Shown: positions 1-7,639, numbered from the stretch's first letter. The stretch: 64,000 nt of DNA from Sebaldella sp. S0638 (GCF_024158605.1 NZ_JAMZGM010000013.1:1-64000), one strand, 5' to 3'. Notes: generated from the sequence alone by a model not told the origin. Program-made: numbers and translations.

Positions 1-114
1 TCTTAATAGTTACAATATTTTTTAAATAAATTATTTATTATAGTCGGTTTAATTTACAGACTTTATTACACACTCTCCAACCTCTTCTGGATAATTTGAA
101 AACCATTTTATCTC

Positions 115-942
115 CTATCCTTTCATATTCCATAATTTAATAAACTCAGTCATAAATTTTTCTGCTATTTCCCGACTATTGTCAATTGTAATTGTTTCAT
201 TGTGATACTGAGCCTTATTTGTCCAGTTATATGATCCATGTATAACAGTTTTTAAATCAATAACACAAAACTTATTATGCATTAGATTTTTATATGGCCC
301 CCTTGGAGGTAGGGCGATTGTTTCAAAATGCTTCTTACACTTTTCTATTGTTTCTTTATTTATACTATCATCCATTGTAATAATCCTTATACTCAATCCT
401 TCTTTTTGTCTTTTGTATAATTCATTTAGAATCGTTTTATCAGTTATCCATGCTACACAAACCCATATTAAATACTTTGCTGCTTTTATTTGTTCTATGA
501 TTTGGGCTTGTATATCTTCAAAATGCGGGGTAACTTCCACATCATCCGGAAGATCTTCCCCAGTTATTTTATATACTCCATCAAAATCTTGAAATTTATA
601 TCCGTCATTTATAATTATTTCATTAATCTTCTCTACCGCAATATCTCTATTTAACCTTTCATCCTTAGCAAAATGTCGAGAATCAGCTATTAAATTGAAT
701 ATTATTTTTAACTTACTGCTACCGTTTAATTCTTTCAGTATCTTTTCAGTATATTGGTTTCTAGATATCCCCCCTGGTAAACCCAGTGGCAAACCATTGT
801 TTTTATCCCAATTATAAGTATCTCTTATACCCACTTGGTTAAATAGTTTTGTAATGTCAGGGCCTGACAAATAAGGAGTATAGTCGCTATCTCCTATTAC
901 ATAATCTTTCAGTATCTCTATTGATAAATTACTCAATTTCAT
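115..942 (-). CDS. PLD-family nuclease with defence-type N-terminal domain
   Basis: A 275-residue protein. The C-terminal third carries one complete phospholipase D motif: H222-x-K-x4-D229, followed by GSYNWT. One motif per chain is typical of dimeric PLD nucleases (Nuc, BfiI type) rather than two-motif lipid enzymes. There is no signal peptide, so it should act in the cytoplasm. Residues about 1-130 (SGPDITKLFNQVG, later a DGY element) resemble, from memory, the N-terminal sensor domains found in front of TIR or nuclease effectors in AbiJ-like abortive-infection proteins; this is inference. The start is supported by AAAGGTGG about 8 bases upstream. It sits in the integrated element, which suggests cargo defence. 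PLD assignment is firm; the role is a guess. Confidence 0.72.
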   Translation of the reverse strand: MKLSNLSIEILKDYVIGDSDYTPYLSGPDITKLFNQVGIRDTYNWDKNNGLPLGLPGGISRNQYTEKILKELNGSSKLKIIFNLIADSRHFAKDERLNRDIAVEKINEIIINDGYKFQDFDGVYKITGEDLPDDVEVTPHFEDIQAQIIEQIKAAKYLIWVCVAWITDKTILNELYKRQKEGLSIRIITMDDSINKETIEKCKKHFETIALPPRGPYKNLMHNKFCVIDLKTVIHGSYNWTNKAQYHNETITIDNSREIAEKFMTEFIKLWNMKG

Positions 943-1282
943 ATATAGCCACCTTTTATTTTATAAAATTTTATTCAAGATACTTCTGAGGTAAAAAAGA
1001 GTCCGAGGGTCTCGCGATCCCAAATAAGAACTAGATTTATTCTAAAAAAATTTTCATTACGTTTCGTTTAGTTAACTCCTTAAATTGCTATATCTCTTAT
1101 TAATAAAGGAATTAACAATATAAAATGAACTATGTATGCAAGTCTTATGCATTTCGTTTTAAATGTATCTCTGGAATATAAAAGGTACTTCCAGAGTATA
1201 TTATTAACGGGTCTTGCGAGTTCCAGAGAACACATATTTATTGGATTATTTTATCTTCATGTCCTGTCCAAGTATTTAAGAC
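943..1282. other. Noncoding stretch with inverted repeats
   Basis: No supported gene lies here. Two inverted repeats are visible. GTTAACTCCTT (1071-1081) faces AAGGAATTAAC (1116-1126), 10 of 11 matching. CTCTGGAA (1169-1176) faces TTCCAGAG (1189-1196), with a further TTCCAGAG copy at 1221-1228. The stretch must contain the promoter of the PLD gene, but no convincing -35/-10 pair was seen. The hairpins could be terminators, RNA structure or protein sites. Confidence 0.4.
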
Positions 1283-1594
1283 TTATAAAAACCTCACAAT
1301 AGTTCCGCATATAGTACCTATAATAAAACTACTTACTACAATTATTGGGGCAGATTTCCTATCGCTTTTTGATACAATAATAACCATGGGTAAGGCACAT
1401 ATCACATATAATAATCCACCCATTACAATTTTGGATATATTTATATTTAGATAATACAAAATTGTCGGCATTATAAAATGGAATATAAATGCTGAGGAAC
1501 AATCGAACTTGTCTAATTTTTTCTTTACCATTGGTAGTACATCAATTATTCCGAACAATATTCCTATTCCTAATAATATAACTTGAATTTTCAT
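1283..1594 (-). CDS. Small integral membrane protein, unknown
   Basis: A 103-residue, very hydrophobic protein with about four predicted membrane segments (roughly residues 4-22, 34-50, 56-76 and 81-101). Charged KKKLDKFD and SKSDRKS loops separate them. The start has a strong ribosome-binding site (AAAGGAGATC, 6 bases before ATG). No catalytic motif is visible and the family was not recognised. It lies between the PLD gene and the long noncoding structured region inside the integrated element. It may be a cargo gene; a membrane partner of the PLD protein is possible but unsupported. Confidence 0.6.
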   Translation of the reverse strand: MKIQVILLGIGILFGIIDVLPMVKKKLDKFDCSSAFIFHFIMPTILYYLNINISKIVMGGLLYVICALPMVIIVSKSDRKSAPIIVVSSFIIGTICGTIVRFL

Positions 1595-1619
1595 AGTTGA
1601 TCTCCTTTCAAAAGTTTAT

Positions 1620-2440
1620 AATATATTACCTGTGTCAAGAGTCACGACAGAGGGGCGAGGAAATTACTCAGTCCTTAATTATCATGAGGCGCACGATTCG
1701 TTCAGTCATTGCAAACACTAGTTTTGAAGTATACTGAAATTTTAGTATAGCTATTTATAAGGGGTGTATGTTTTGGACAGACCCTAAGTCAGACTTAGGG
1801 GCATCACTGACAGCTACTTAAAGCTAGAGTAACATTTTGTGACGTCAGATAAAGCCAAAACTCGCCATATCTATGTCCACTCAAATCTGAGAAGATCACT
1901 CAAATTTGGATTAACCTAAAATATTCTGAGCTGCCACTCTTTTCTGAGTCACTTTGTGCGATTCAGCGATTATATATTATAGAATTAAAAAATATATCTC
2001 CTCAAACTTTAGGTGATCTATTTCTTATTTTAGCCGGCTAAAAAATCAGCAGAATAAAACTTCTACTATAGGCCCCAAAATAGCGAAATCCCAATCATGG
2101 GTTCTGAGGATTTTGTTATTTATCAGCTCATTTTTGAGCTGATCTTAACCAATAGATTTCAAATCTGACAGCTCATTTTTGAGCAGTCCTCAGCCGGTAC
2201 ATTTGAAATGTATCGCTATTTCTTCCTGAAATGAAATTTTCTTTTCTAGTATATTGCCTGGATTTAATCTAGGCTGTTATATTTTCAATTACCTCATGCT
2301 TTACGATGCAGTACCACTGGATCAGGTTTAAACTCCAGAGCTCATATTTTCGATTTAAGGGCATTTCTGCTCGCCGAACTATTTGACGTAGAGCAATGTG
2401 TAGATTTGTTTTAAAATCAAAATTTGGAGCCCTTAAGGAT
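1620..2440. ncRNA. Large structured noncoding region, candidate ornate RNA
   Basis: About 820 bases without a credible gene are dense in strong stems. CCCTAAGTC/GACTTAGGG lies at 1782-1800. TGACGTCA lies at 1840-1847. CACTCAAAT is repeated at 1879 and 1897. A 16-base palindrome centred on TAGCCGGCTA lies at 2028-2043. A closed multibranch domain spans 2078-2221 (separate entry). GCCTGGATT-T-AATCTAGGC lies at about 2257-2275. A long-range TTAAGGGC (2355-2362) / GCCCTTAA (2429-2436) pair closes the end. Size, location in a mobile element and ornate structure recall ROOL/GOLLD-type phage-associated RNAs. That comparison is inference, the strand is undecided, and a DNA-level cis site (origin or packaging) is the main alternative. 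Confidence 0.45.
2078..2221. repeat. Nested hairpin domain with duplicated stem-loop module
   Basis: AAATAGCGA (2078-2086) pairs with TCGCTATTT (2213-2221) and encloses everything else. Inside, CTGAGGA (2104-2110) pairs with TCCTCAG (2187-2193), and CCCA/TGGG closes a small hairpin at 2090-2101. ATCAGCTCA/TGAGCTGAT (2122-2143) is a perfect 9-bp stem with a TTTT loop. Its core recurs as GCTCA/TGAGC at 2171-2184. Each copy is followed by a short palindromic hairpin: AGATTTCAAATCT (2154-2166) and TACATTTGAAATGTA (2198-2212). The loops TTCAA and TTGAA of these two are complementary, so they could kiss. Confidence 0.6.
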
Positions 2441-3043
2441 TTATTTATTATGCTTCTTCTCATAAGTTATATTTTGGACATAATTATCCCATATATTTTG
2501 TTCTCTTGGCGTCAATTTTTCAATATATTCATCTCCATAAATTCCTTGTTTTCGTTTTACTCTCTCAAGTTCTTCATCTGTATAGTCATCAGCATTTTCA
2601 TATTCATCAAAAGCATTTTCAATTTTTTCTTCAATAAGTTCTTCTATGTCATTAATTAATTCAGCAATATTTATTTTGCCTACCCTATCTTCATAAGCAA
2701 TATAATATTCATATCCATAACCGAATTCTGTCTCTTCTTCTAATATTCTATAGTCCATTAATCCTATCATTTTTTTTATAAGATCATCTATCATAGCTTG
2801 TGATTCAAAATCTCCGATTAATTTATATAAGCTAACTTCTAAAATATCGGCTATTTCATTAAGAAGAGAGTCAGAGATGGGTATTTGCCCATATTCATAC
2901 CTTTGAATTGTATAAGTAGTTTTCTCAAGCCTTTTCCCAAGGTCTTCTTGAGTTATCTTTCTTAACAATCTATATTTTTTGATATTTTTACCTATTATTT
3001 TATCCTTATCTTGTTGAGGTTCTTGTGACTTATTAGATTCCAT
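2441..3043 (-). CDS. XRE-family HTH repressor of the integrated element
   Basis: A 200-residue protein with an N-terminal helix-turn-helix of the XRE/Cro-CI type at about residues 17-75 (IGKNIKKYRLLRKITQEDLGKRL, then TYTIQRYEYGQIPISDSLLNEIADIL). An acidic C-terminal region has no recognised peptidase motif. It is divergent from a Cro-like reading frame and the primase operon, the usual lysogeny-switch arrangement. It probably binds the ACCACTT/AAGTGGT repeats in the 3044-3189 interval. The start has GGTGAG upstream. The protein lacks a LexA/CI-type Ser-Lys autocleavage module, so induction is unlikely to be by direct RecA cleavage. Confidence 0.85.
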   Translation of the reverse strand: MESNKSQEPQQDKDKIIGKNIKKYRLLRKITQEDLGKRLEKTTYTIQRYEYGQIPISDSLLNEIADILEVSLYKLIGDFESQAMIDDLIKKMIGLMDYRILEEETEFGYGYEYYIAYEDRVGKINIAELINDIEELIEEKIENAFDEYENADDYTDEELERVKRKQGIYGDEYIEKLTPREQNIWDNYVQNITYEKKHNK

Positions 3044-3107
3044 TTATCTCACCCACTAGTGTTTTTTACTATTTTATCATTTATTTTTTAAATTTCAAAA
3101 CTTTTTA

Positions 3108-3157
3108 TTGACAAAAACCACTTATGACGTTATATTTATGACAACATAAAAAGTGGT
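3108..3157 (+). promoter_or_regulatory. Element early promoter with repressor-type operator
   Basis: TTGACA (3108-3113), a 17-base spacer and TATATT (3131-3136) form a near-consensus sigma-70 promoter reading into the Cro-like gene and primase. ACCACTT (3117-3123) and its inverted copy AAGTGGT (3151-3157) flank the -10 element, a plausible operator for the divergent XRE repressor. A palindrome CACTAGTG lies at 3054-3061, next to the repressor start. Confidence 0.7.
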
Positions 3158-3189
3158 GTAAATGTTTTTAGAAAAGGAGAGTGTAAAAA

Positions 3190-3390
3190 ATTAAAATAAG
3201 AAAGTTAAAAGCATTATTACTGGAATATAATTACAAGTATTGTGAAGTGGCTAATGCTTTGAAAATATCAGAATCAAATGTAGCTGCTAAAATGAATGAC
3301 AAACGGGAATTTAAACCAAGTGAAATATCAAAGCTGAGAAAACTTTTAAAATTAACAGATCAAGAAGTCATTGAAATATTTATTGATTAG
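3190..3390 (+). CDS. Small Cro-like HTH protein, non-ATG start
   Basis: A 66-codon open frame ends at TAG 3388-3390. It reads as a helix-turn-helix peptide (YKYCEVANALKISESNVAAK, then FKPSEISKLRKLLKLTDQEV), much like phage Cro/DUF739-type regulators. No ATG, GTG or TTG lies at a sensible place near the 5' end. An in-frame TAA lies at 3184-3186, and the first sense codons after it are AAA then ATT (3190). A strong AAAGGAG at 3173-3179 sits 10 bases before the ATT, so initiation at ATT is proposed. Alternatives are ATA at 3196 or a decayed start. It directly follows the early promoter and precedes the Cse60-like gene. Confidence 0.55.
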   Translation: MKIRKLKALLLEYNYKYCEVANALKISESNVAAKMNDKREFKPSEISKLRKLLKLTDQEVIEIFID

Positions 3391-3402
3391 AAAGGAGAAA
3401 AT

Positions 3403-3606
3403 ATGCAGATAGAAACATTTAAAACTAAATGTCAAGCTGTAACGACAGGCGGTAAGGTTAGAGGAGTGTATCAAACTTTAGAAGAATTGCAGGAAGAAGT
3501 GAACGATTTTATCCGGCAAGTAAAAGTATTTGACATAAAACATACTATTGAAGCAGCCAATACTACCATTCACTACTTCACAGTAATATATGAAGAAGAG
3601 GAATAA
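3403..3606 (+). CDS. Small Cse60-like protein
   Basis: A 67-residue protein with a good ribosome-binding site (AAAGGAG, 6 bases before ATG). The pattern LEELQEEVNDFIRQ, KVFDIKHT and a closing HYFTVIYEEEE resembles the small Cse60-like family seen in Firmicutes phages and elements: a helix followed by beta strands. Function is unknown even in that family, and the match is from memory. It lies 12 bases after the Cro-like frame and 15 bases before the primase-helicase gene, so it is probably an early gene of the same operon. Confidence 0.6.
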   Translation: MQIETFKTKCQAVTTGGKVRGVYQTLEELQEEVNDFIRQVKVFDIKHTIEAANTTIHYFTVIYEEEE

Positions 3607-3621
3607 AAGGAGGGTCTTACA

Positions 3622-5556
3622 ATGAACTTTAAGGAATGTTACAAAGGCTTTCTACAGTCTAATGGTAAAGCTCCCGCAGTATCTTATAAAAGTAAAAATA
3701 CAAAGTTTTTATCCTATGAAGCTGCAAAAACTTACAATGAATTTGTTGGGATACTGGCAGATAATACCATATTGGTAGATGTGGATACTGAACTTGAGGG
3801 AGAATTATTAAAATCAATCCTGGAGGAAATGGAGATAAAATGCCCTGTATTAAGAACCACAAAAGGTTATCATTTTTTATTCAAACATAATAATATGTAT
3901 AAAAAATGTACTTCAAAAATCAAAACTCCAATAGGAATAACTATTGATGTTAAGTTCGGAGCTCACCTGGGCGTACAATGTTTAAAACTCAGCGGTGTTG
4001 AAAGAGAAATATTGAGTGATCCAAATTATGACGAAATACCGGAAATACCAAAATTCTTGTATGCACCTACTAAGAATACATTTAAGAATCTTGATGTTAT
4101 TGAAATGGGAGAGGGCGAACGGAATAATACTTTAAGTGCTCATAAATTTCATTTATATAAATTAGGCTACAACGACAATGAAATAATGGAAATATGTTGT
4201 CTTATTAATGAATATGTATTTTCTGAATCATTGGACGAGGACGAATTTCAAACTATCATGAGAGATGAAAATATACCAAAACAAATCAGATTTTTTGATG
4301 ATAATAATAAATTTCAACATCATAAATTTGCGGAACATATCCGGGATAATTTCCATGTGAAAATGATTGATGATAGGCTGCATATCTATGATAATGGATA
4401 CTACAGATACGATAATGAGAGTAAAATTATAGAGCGGTTTATGCAGGGAACAATTGCCTTTTTAAGCAGACATCAAAGGGCAGAGGCTACAGCCACACTA
4501 AAATTAATATGTGAAGAAGTACAGATTGATAAGTTTTATATTTGTTTCAATAATGGACTTTATCATGTTAAAACTCAAGAGTTTATCCCACATACACCGG
4601 ATATAATATGTACCAATAAAGTACCACATAATTTCTATCCTGAAGCGAGCAGGAATGAGATAGATAAAATAGTATCAAGTTTTGTGTGCGATGATAAAGA
4701 ATTAAAAGCTTTACTCTATGAAATAATTGGATATATATTTTACCCTGATCCCTTCCTTGATAAATGTTTTATCATAAAAGGTGATCACGATAATGGTAAA
4801 AGTAAATTTCTCTATATGATTGAATGCATGGTTGGTAGAAAAAATACCAGTTTTCTTGATTTAAAGCAGTTTAATGAGAGATTTACTCCGTCAACACTGT
4901 ATGGAAAACTAGTTAATATAGGTGATGATATATCTAACCAATTTATGGAAGAAACAGCAATTTTTAAAAAACTTGTCACTGGGGAAACTTTACTTATTGA
5001 AGAAAAAGGAAAAAATGCCGTAGAGTACACACCAAGGGTGAAACATTTTTTCGGGGCAAATGTAATTCCTAGGTTTCCGGATATGACTGGTGCAATAAAG
5101 AAAAGGGTCTTTATAATTCCCTTTAATAATGATTTTAGTCCGGGAAGCCCGAACAGAGATGAATTTATAAATGAAAAATTAGAAAAAGAAGAGAATCAAG
5201 AGGCCCTTATCCAATTGGCAATTGAAAGCTTTAATAAAGTAATGAAAAATGAGGAATTAACAATACCAGAGTGTGTAAAGGATGAGCTCAAAGTATTTGA
5301 TCATGAGAATAATCCTATATTAACATTCATAGAGGAGAAAGATGAGGAATCTCCAAATGGTGGTTGGTACTTAAGAAAAGCAACAACCGAGGTCTTTAAT
5401 TCTTATAAATGGTGGTGCATGGAAAACGGCTATAGAGCTTTTGCACAAAGTAAATTCTCAGCAGAAATGAAAAAACTAAAGCAATTGGATATTAAAAACA
5501 TCAGGGAAAGTGGGAAAGTTTCAAGGTGTTTTGTACAAGAATGCCCTATAAATTGA
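3622..5556 (+). CDS. P4/D5-type primase-helicase of the element
   Basis: A 644-residue replication protein. The N-terminal part (about 1-170) looks like an archaeo-eukaryotic primase/prim-pol domain, with VDVDTE and RTTKGYHFLFK as probable metal- and nucleotide-binding strands. The C-terminal part (about 330-620) is a D5-like superfamily 3 helicase: Walker A GDHDNGKSKF near residue 393, followed by LVNIGDDIS as Walker B-like and a FFGANVIPRF sensor. Such proteins unwind and prime at an element's own origin. AGGAGG precedes the ATG. Downstream lies an iteron-like array that may be that origin. The protein is full length with no visible disruption. Confidence 0.88.
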   Translation: MNFKECYKGFLQSNGKAPAVSYKSKNTKFLSYEAAKTYNEFVGILADNTILVDVDTELEGELLKSILEEMEIKCPVLRTTKGYHFLFKHNNMYKKCTSKIKTPIGITIDVKFGAHLGVQCLKLSGVEREILSDPNYDEIPEIPKFLYAPTKNTFKNLDVIEMGEGERNNTLSAHKFHLYKLGYNDNEIMEICCLINEYVFSESLDEDEFQTIMRDENIPKQIRFFDDNNKFQHHKFAEHIRDNFHVKMIDDRLHIYDNGYYRYDNESKIIERFMQGTIAFLSRHQRAEATATLKLICEEVQIDKFYICFNNGLYHVKTQEFIPHTPDIICTNKVPHNFYPEASRNEIDKIVSSFVCDDKELKALLYEIIGYIFYPDPFLDKCFIIKGDHDNGKSKFLYMIECMVGRKNTSFLDLKQFNERFTPSTLYGKLVNIGDDISNQFMEETAIFKKLVTGETLLIEEKGKNAVEYTPRVKHFFGANVIPRFPDMTGAIKKRVFIIPFNNDFSPGSPNRDEFINEKLEKEENQEALIQLAIESFNKVMKNEELTIPECVKDELKVFDHENNPILTFIEEKDEESPNGGWYLRKATTEVFNSYKWWCMENGYRAFAQSKFSAEMKKLKQLDIKNIRESGKVSRCFVQECPIN

Positions 5557-5560
5557 AAGT

Positions 5561-5852
5561 GTTATGCATTTCTGAACTCCCAGTTGTCTATTATTACTAG
5601 GTTTTATGCTTTTTAGTTACGCTTAGTTATGCATTGATGTAAATAAGCATAACAGCGGAATGAATGATCGCTACTGGACTAGAATATATTTTGTTACGCT
5701 GTTACTATTAAATTTATATTCTTATATATATAGACAAAGTAATAAAATTAAAAATAATATATATATTTATATATAAGGAATAAGAAAAGATGCGTAACAG
5801 TAACATAATAGATTCAACAACTGGAAAACAAAGGGTTTTGATGTGTTACGCT
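5561..5852 (+). other. Putative replication origin: GTTAYGCW iterons and AT-rich segment
   Basis: The motif GTTAYGCW occurs seven times in 292 bases. Forward copies start at 5561, 5616, 5626, 5693 and 5845; reverse copies lie at 5646-5653 and 5791-5798. Degenerate GTTACT copies abut two of them (5701 and 5799-5804). Between 5705 and 5780 lies an almost pure A/T stretch suited to unwinding. The array begins just after the primase-helicase stop codon. In P4-like and plasmid systems the primase or initiator binds iterons of this kind next to its gene; assigning origin function here is inference. Confidence 0.6.
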
Positions 5853-5908
5853 CTAAAAATGATATATGTAACATTTTGCTGAATAATGTTGAAATAAAAG
5901 TGATAATT

Positions 5909-6199
5909 ATGACGATATTAGAAGGACTGATGAAATTGTATAACATAACTAAGAAAGACTTAGCAGCACAACTGGGAGTTACTACTAGAACATTGAATAG
6001 AAGACTAAAAGATACAAGTGAATGGAAATTACGGGATATTAATAATATTGTTGATATTTTTAGTCTAGAATCGTATCAATTTAAATATATATTCAAATCA
6101 AAAGTTGCTATTAATGGGAAAGAATTAGATAAGTGGATAAAGAAAATGGAGTGTTTTATTAATAGAAACGCTACTACAAAATACTGCAATAAAATGTAG
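5909..6199 (+). CDS. Small HTH regulator of the element
   Basis: About 96 residues from the ATG at 5909. The frame stays open back to a GTG at 5843, but that would overlap the last iteron. The N-terminal half is a helix-turn-helix (LEGLMKLYNITKKDLAAQLGVTTRTLNRRLKD), closest to XRE or small phage regulators. The C-terminal half (INGKELDKWIKKMECFINR) is unassigned. No good ribosome-binding site is seen before either start, so the start is uncertain. Its position between the presumed origin and the integrase suggests control of replication or excision. Confidence 0.6.
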   Translation: MTILEGLMKLYNITKKDLAAQLGVTTRTLNRRLKDTSEWKLRDINNIVDIFSLESYQFKYIFKSKVAINGKELDKWIKKMECFINRNATTKYCNKM

Positions 6200-6349
6200 G
6201 GAAATGTTGGAAATAAAATTTTGTAATTGCTAAGAAATGCTAAGGTATAAAACATTAGTATTCTATGGTCGATGTTATAAATGCAACCTGAGAAAACCTA
6301 TATATTGAACTAGATAATACTAGACTTTTTAAATAAAAGAGGTGATAAA

Positions 6350-6502
6350 ATGAAAAGTTTCTTTGAGTCTGCAGCTGGAATCATATTATTAATCGGAGCA
6401 GGATCAGAAAATTTGCTGACTACTGCAACATTTATAATAATATTTGTATTATTTATGGCCTGTCTAAAAATAAAAAAAGAGATAGTAATCCAGCTAGATT
6501 AA
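6350..6502 (+). CDS. 50-residue membrane peptide
   Basis: A short frame opened by a strong ribosome-binding site (AGAGGTGAT, then ATG at 6350). The predicted product is a short amphipathic start, AAGIILLIGAGS, then a hydrophobic segment TATFIIIFVLFMACL and a basic tail KIKKE. It looks like a one- or two-segment membrane peptide: holin-like, toxin-like or regulatory. An inverted repeat AGAGATAG/CTATCTCT (6478-6485/6504-6511) overlaps its end. No family was recognised. Existence rests on the ribosome-binding site and composition only. Confidence 0.45.
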   Translation: MKSFFESAAGIILLIGAGSENLLTTATFIIIFVLFMACLKIKKEIVIQLD

Positions 6503-6526
6503 GCTATCTCTGCAAATCTTTTCTCG

Positions 6527-6582
6527 TTGGAGAAAAAACTATCGTGTGATATAATTATTACAACAACAGAATTATATCACAC
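6527..6582 (+). promoter_or_regulatory. Integrase promoter embedded in a 13-bp inverted repeat
   Basis: TTGGAG (6527-6532), a 17-base spacer and TATAAT (6550-6555) form a good promoter about 60 bases before the integrase ATG. The -10 element lies inside GTGTGATATAATT (6544-6556), which is repeated exactly inverted as AATTATATCACAC (6570-6582) with a 13-base gap. Such symmetry over a -10 box suggests a repressor operator, or a hairpin at the 5' end of the integrase mRNA. Confidence 0.65.
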
Positions 6583-6613
6583 TTTAAAATTTTTTTAAAG
6601 GATGTGATTTTTT

Positions 6614-7639
6614 ATGAGAAATCCTAATGGATATGGAAGTGTCCATAAACTTTCAGGAAAAAGAAGAAAACCCTATGCTGTTCAAGTTACAACAGGATGG
6701 GATGAAGAAGGTAGGCAAATAAGAAAATATTTAAGCTATCATACTTCTAAATCAGAAGCCATGAGAGCATTAGCAAAGTATAATGATAACCCATATGATC
6801 TGGATAATATTTCTGTCACATTTGCTGAAATATACAATAGATGGAGTGAACTTAAATTTAAAGAAATTGGTAGATCAGGAATTCTTGGATATCAAGCTGC
6901 TTATAAAACCTGTGAGCCTTTATACAATATAAAGTTTCAAGATATCAAAACAAGTCATCTGCAGGGAATAGTACAAAATTGTGGCAAAAAACATCAATCT
7001 TTGAAGAAGATAAAGGTACTGTTTAATCAACTTTTTGAATATGCTATGAAGCATGATATTGTTATGAAAGATTATAGTAATTTTGTTGAAATTGGTAAAA
7101 ATAAAGAAGTATCCACAAGAAAACCTTTTTCAGCAGAAGAAATCCAAATACTTTGGGAAAATTCACATTTACCCTATGTTGATACTATTCTGATTATGAT
7201 TTATTCTGGATTTAGAATAGGTGAATTGTTAGATATTAAATTAGAAAATATTGATTTGATCAACAGAACTATCACAGGTGGTTCTAAAACAGAAGCAGGT
7301 AAGAATAGACTTGTTCCTATACATGATAAAATTTTTGATTTTATTAAAAATAGAATGGAGTATAATAAAAGTGAGTATTTGATATGTAATTCAAGAAATA
7401 AAAAGATCCTATATGATCTGTATAAAACTAAATATTTTTATGGTGCTATGGAAAAACTTAGCATGTGCCACAAACCGCATGATTGTAGACATACTTTTGC
7501 GACTTTATTAAATAATGCAGAAGCAAATAGCACATCAATTAAAAACCTAATCGGGCATAGTAACTTCCTGACTACTGAAAAAATATACTCTCATAAAGAT
7601 GTGGAAGAATTGAGAAAAGCTATTAAATTAATCAAATAA
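6614..7639 (+). CDS. int: Tyrosine-recombinase integrase
   Basis: A 341-residue site-specific recombinase that would integrate and excise the element. Residues about 1-50 form an arm-type DNA-binding domain (NGYGSVHKLSGKRRKPY, VTTGWDEEG). About 60-150 is a core-binding SAM-like domain. The catalytic domain keeps all key residues: R201 (SGFRIGE), H289 and R292 (HDCRH), H315 (GHSN) and nucleophile Y325 (EKIYSHKD). It is full length and in frame. AAAGGATGTG precedes the start. Its stop lies about 100 bases from the point where the mupG-like gene breaks off, as expected for an integrase beside attR or attL. Confidence 0.93.
   Translation: MRNPNGYGSVHKLSGKRRKPYAVQVTTGWDEEGRQIRKYLSYHTSKSEAMRALAKYNDNPYDLDNISVTFAEIYNRWSELKFKEIGRSGILGYQAAYKTCEPLYNIKFQDIKTSHLQGIVQNCGKKHQSLKKIKVLFNQLFEYAMKHDIVMKDYSNFVEIGKNKEVSTRKPFSAEEIQILWENSHLPYVDTILIMIYSGFRIGELLDIKLENIDLINRTITGGSKTEAGKNRLVPIHDKIFDFIKNRMEYNKSEYLICNSRNKKILYDLYKTKYFYGAMEKLSMCHKPHDCRHTFATLLNNAEANSTSIKNLIGHSNFLTTEKIYSHKDVEELRKAIKLIK

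Noticed and set aside
1620-2440. Retron or TnpB-omega-RNA origin for the hairpin region
   Set aside because: No reverse transcriptase or TnpB/IscB-like gene in the neighbourhood; nothing in the sequence links it to those systems.
2269-2463. 64-codon minus-strand frame beside the repressor gene
   Set aside because: No ribosome-binding site, overlaps the repressor end and lies in the structured noncoding region; composition not convincing.
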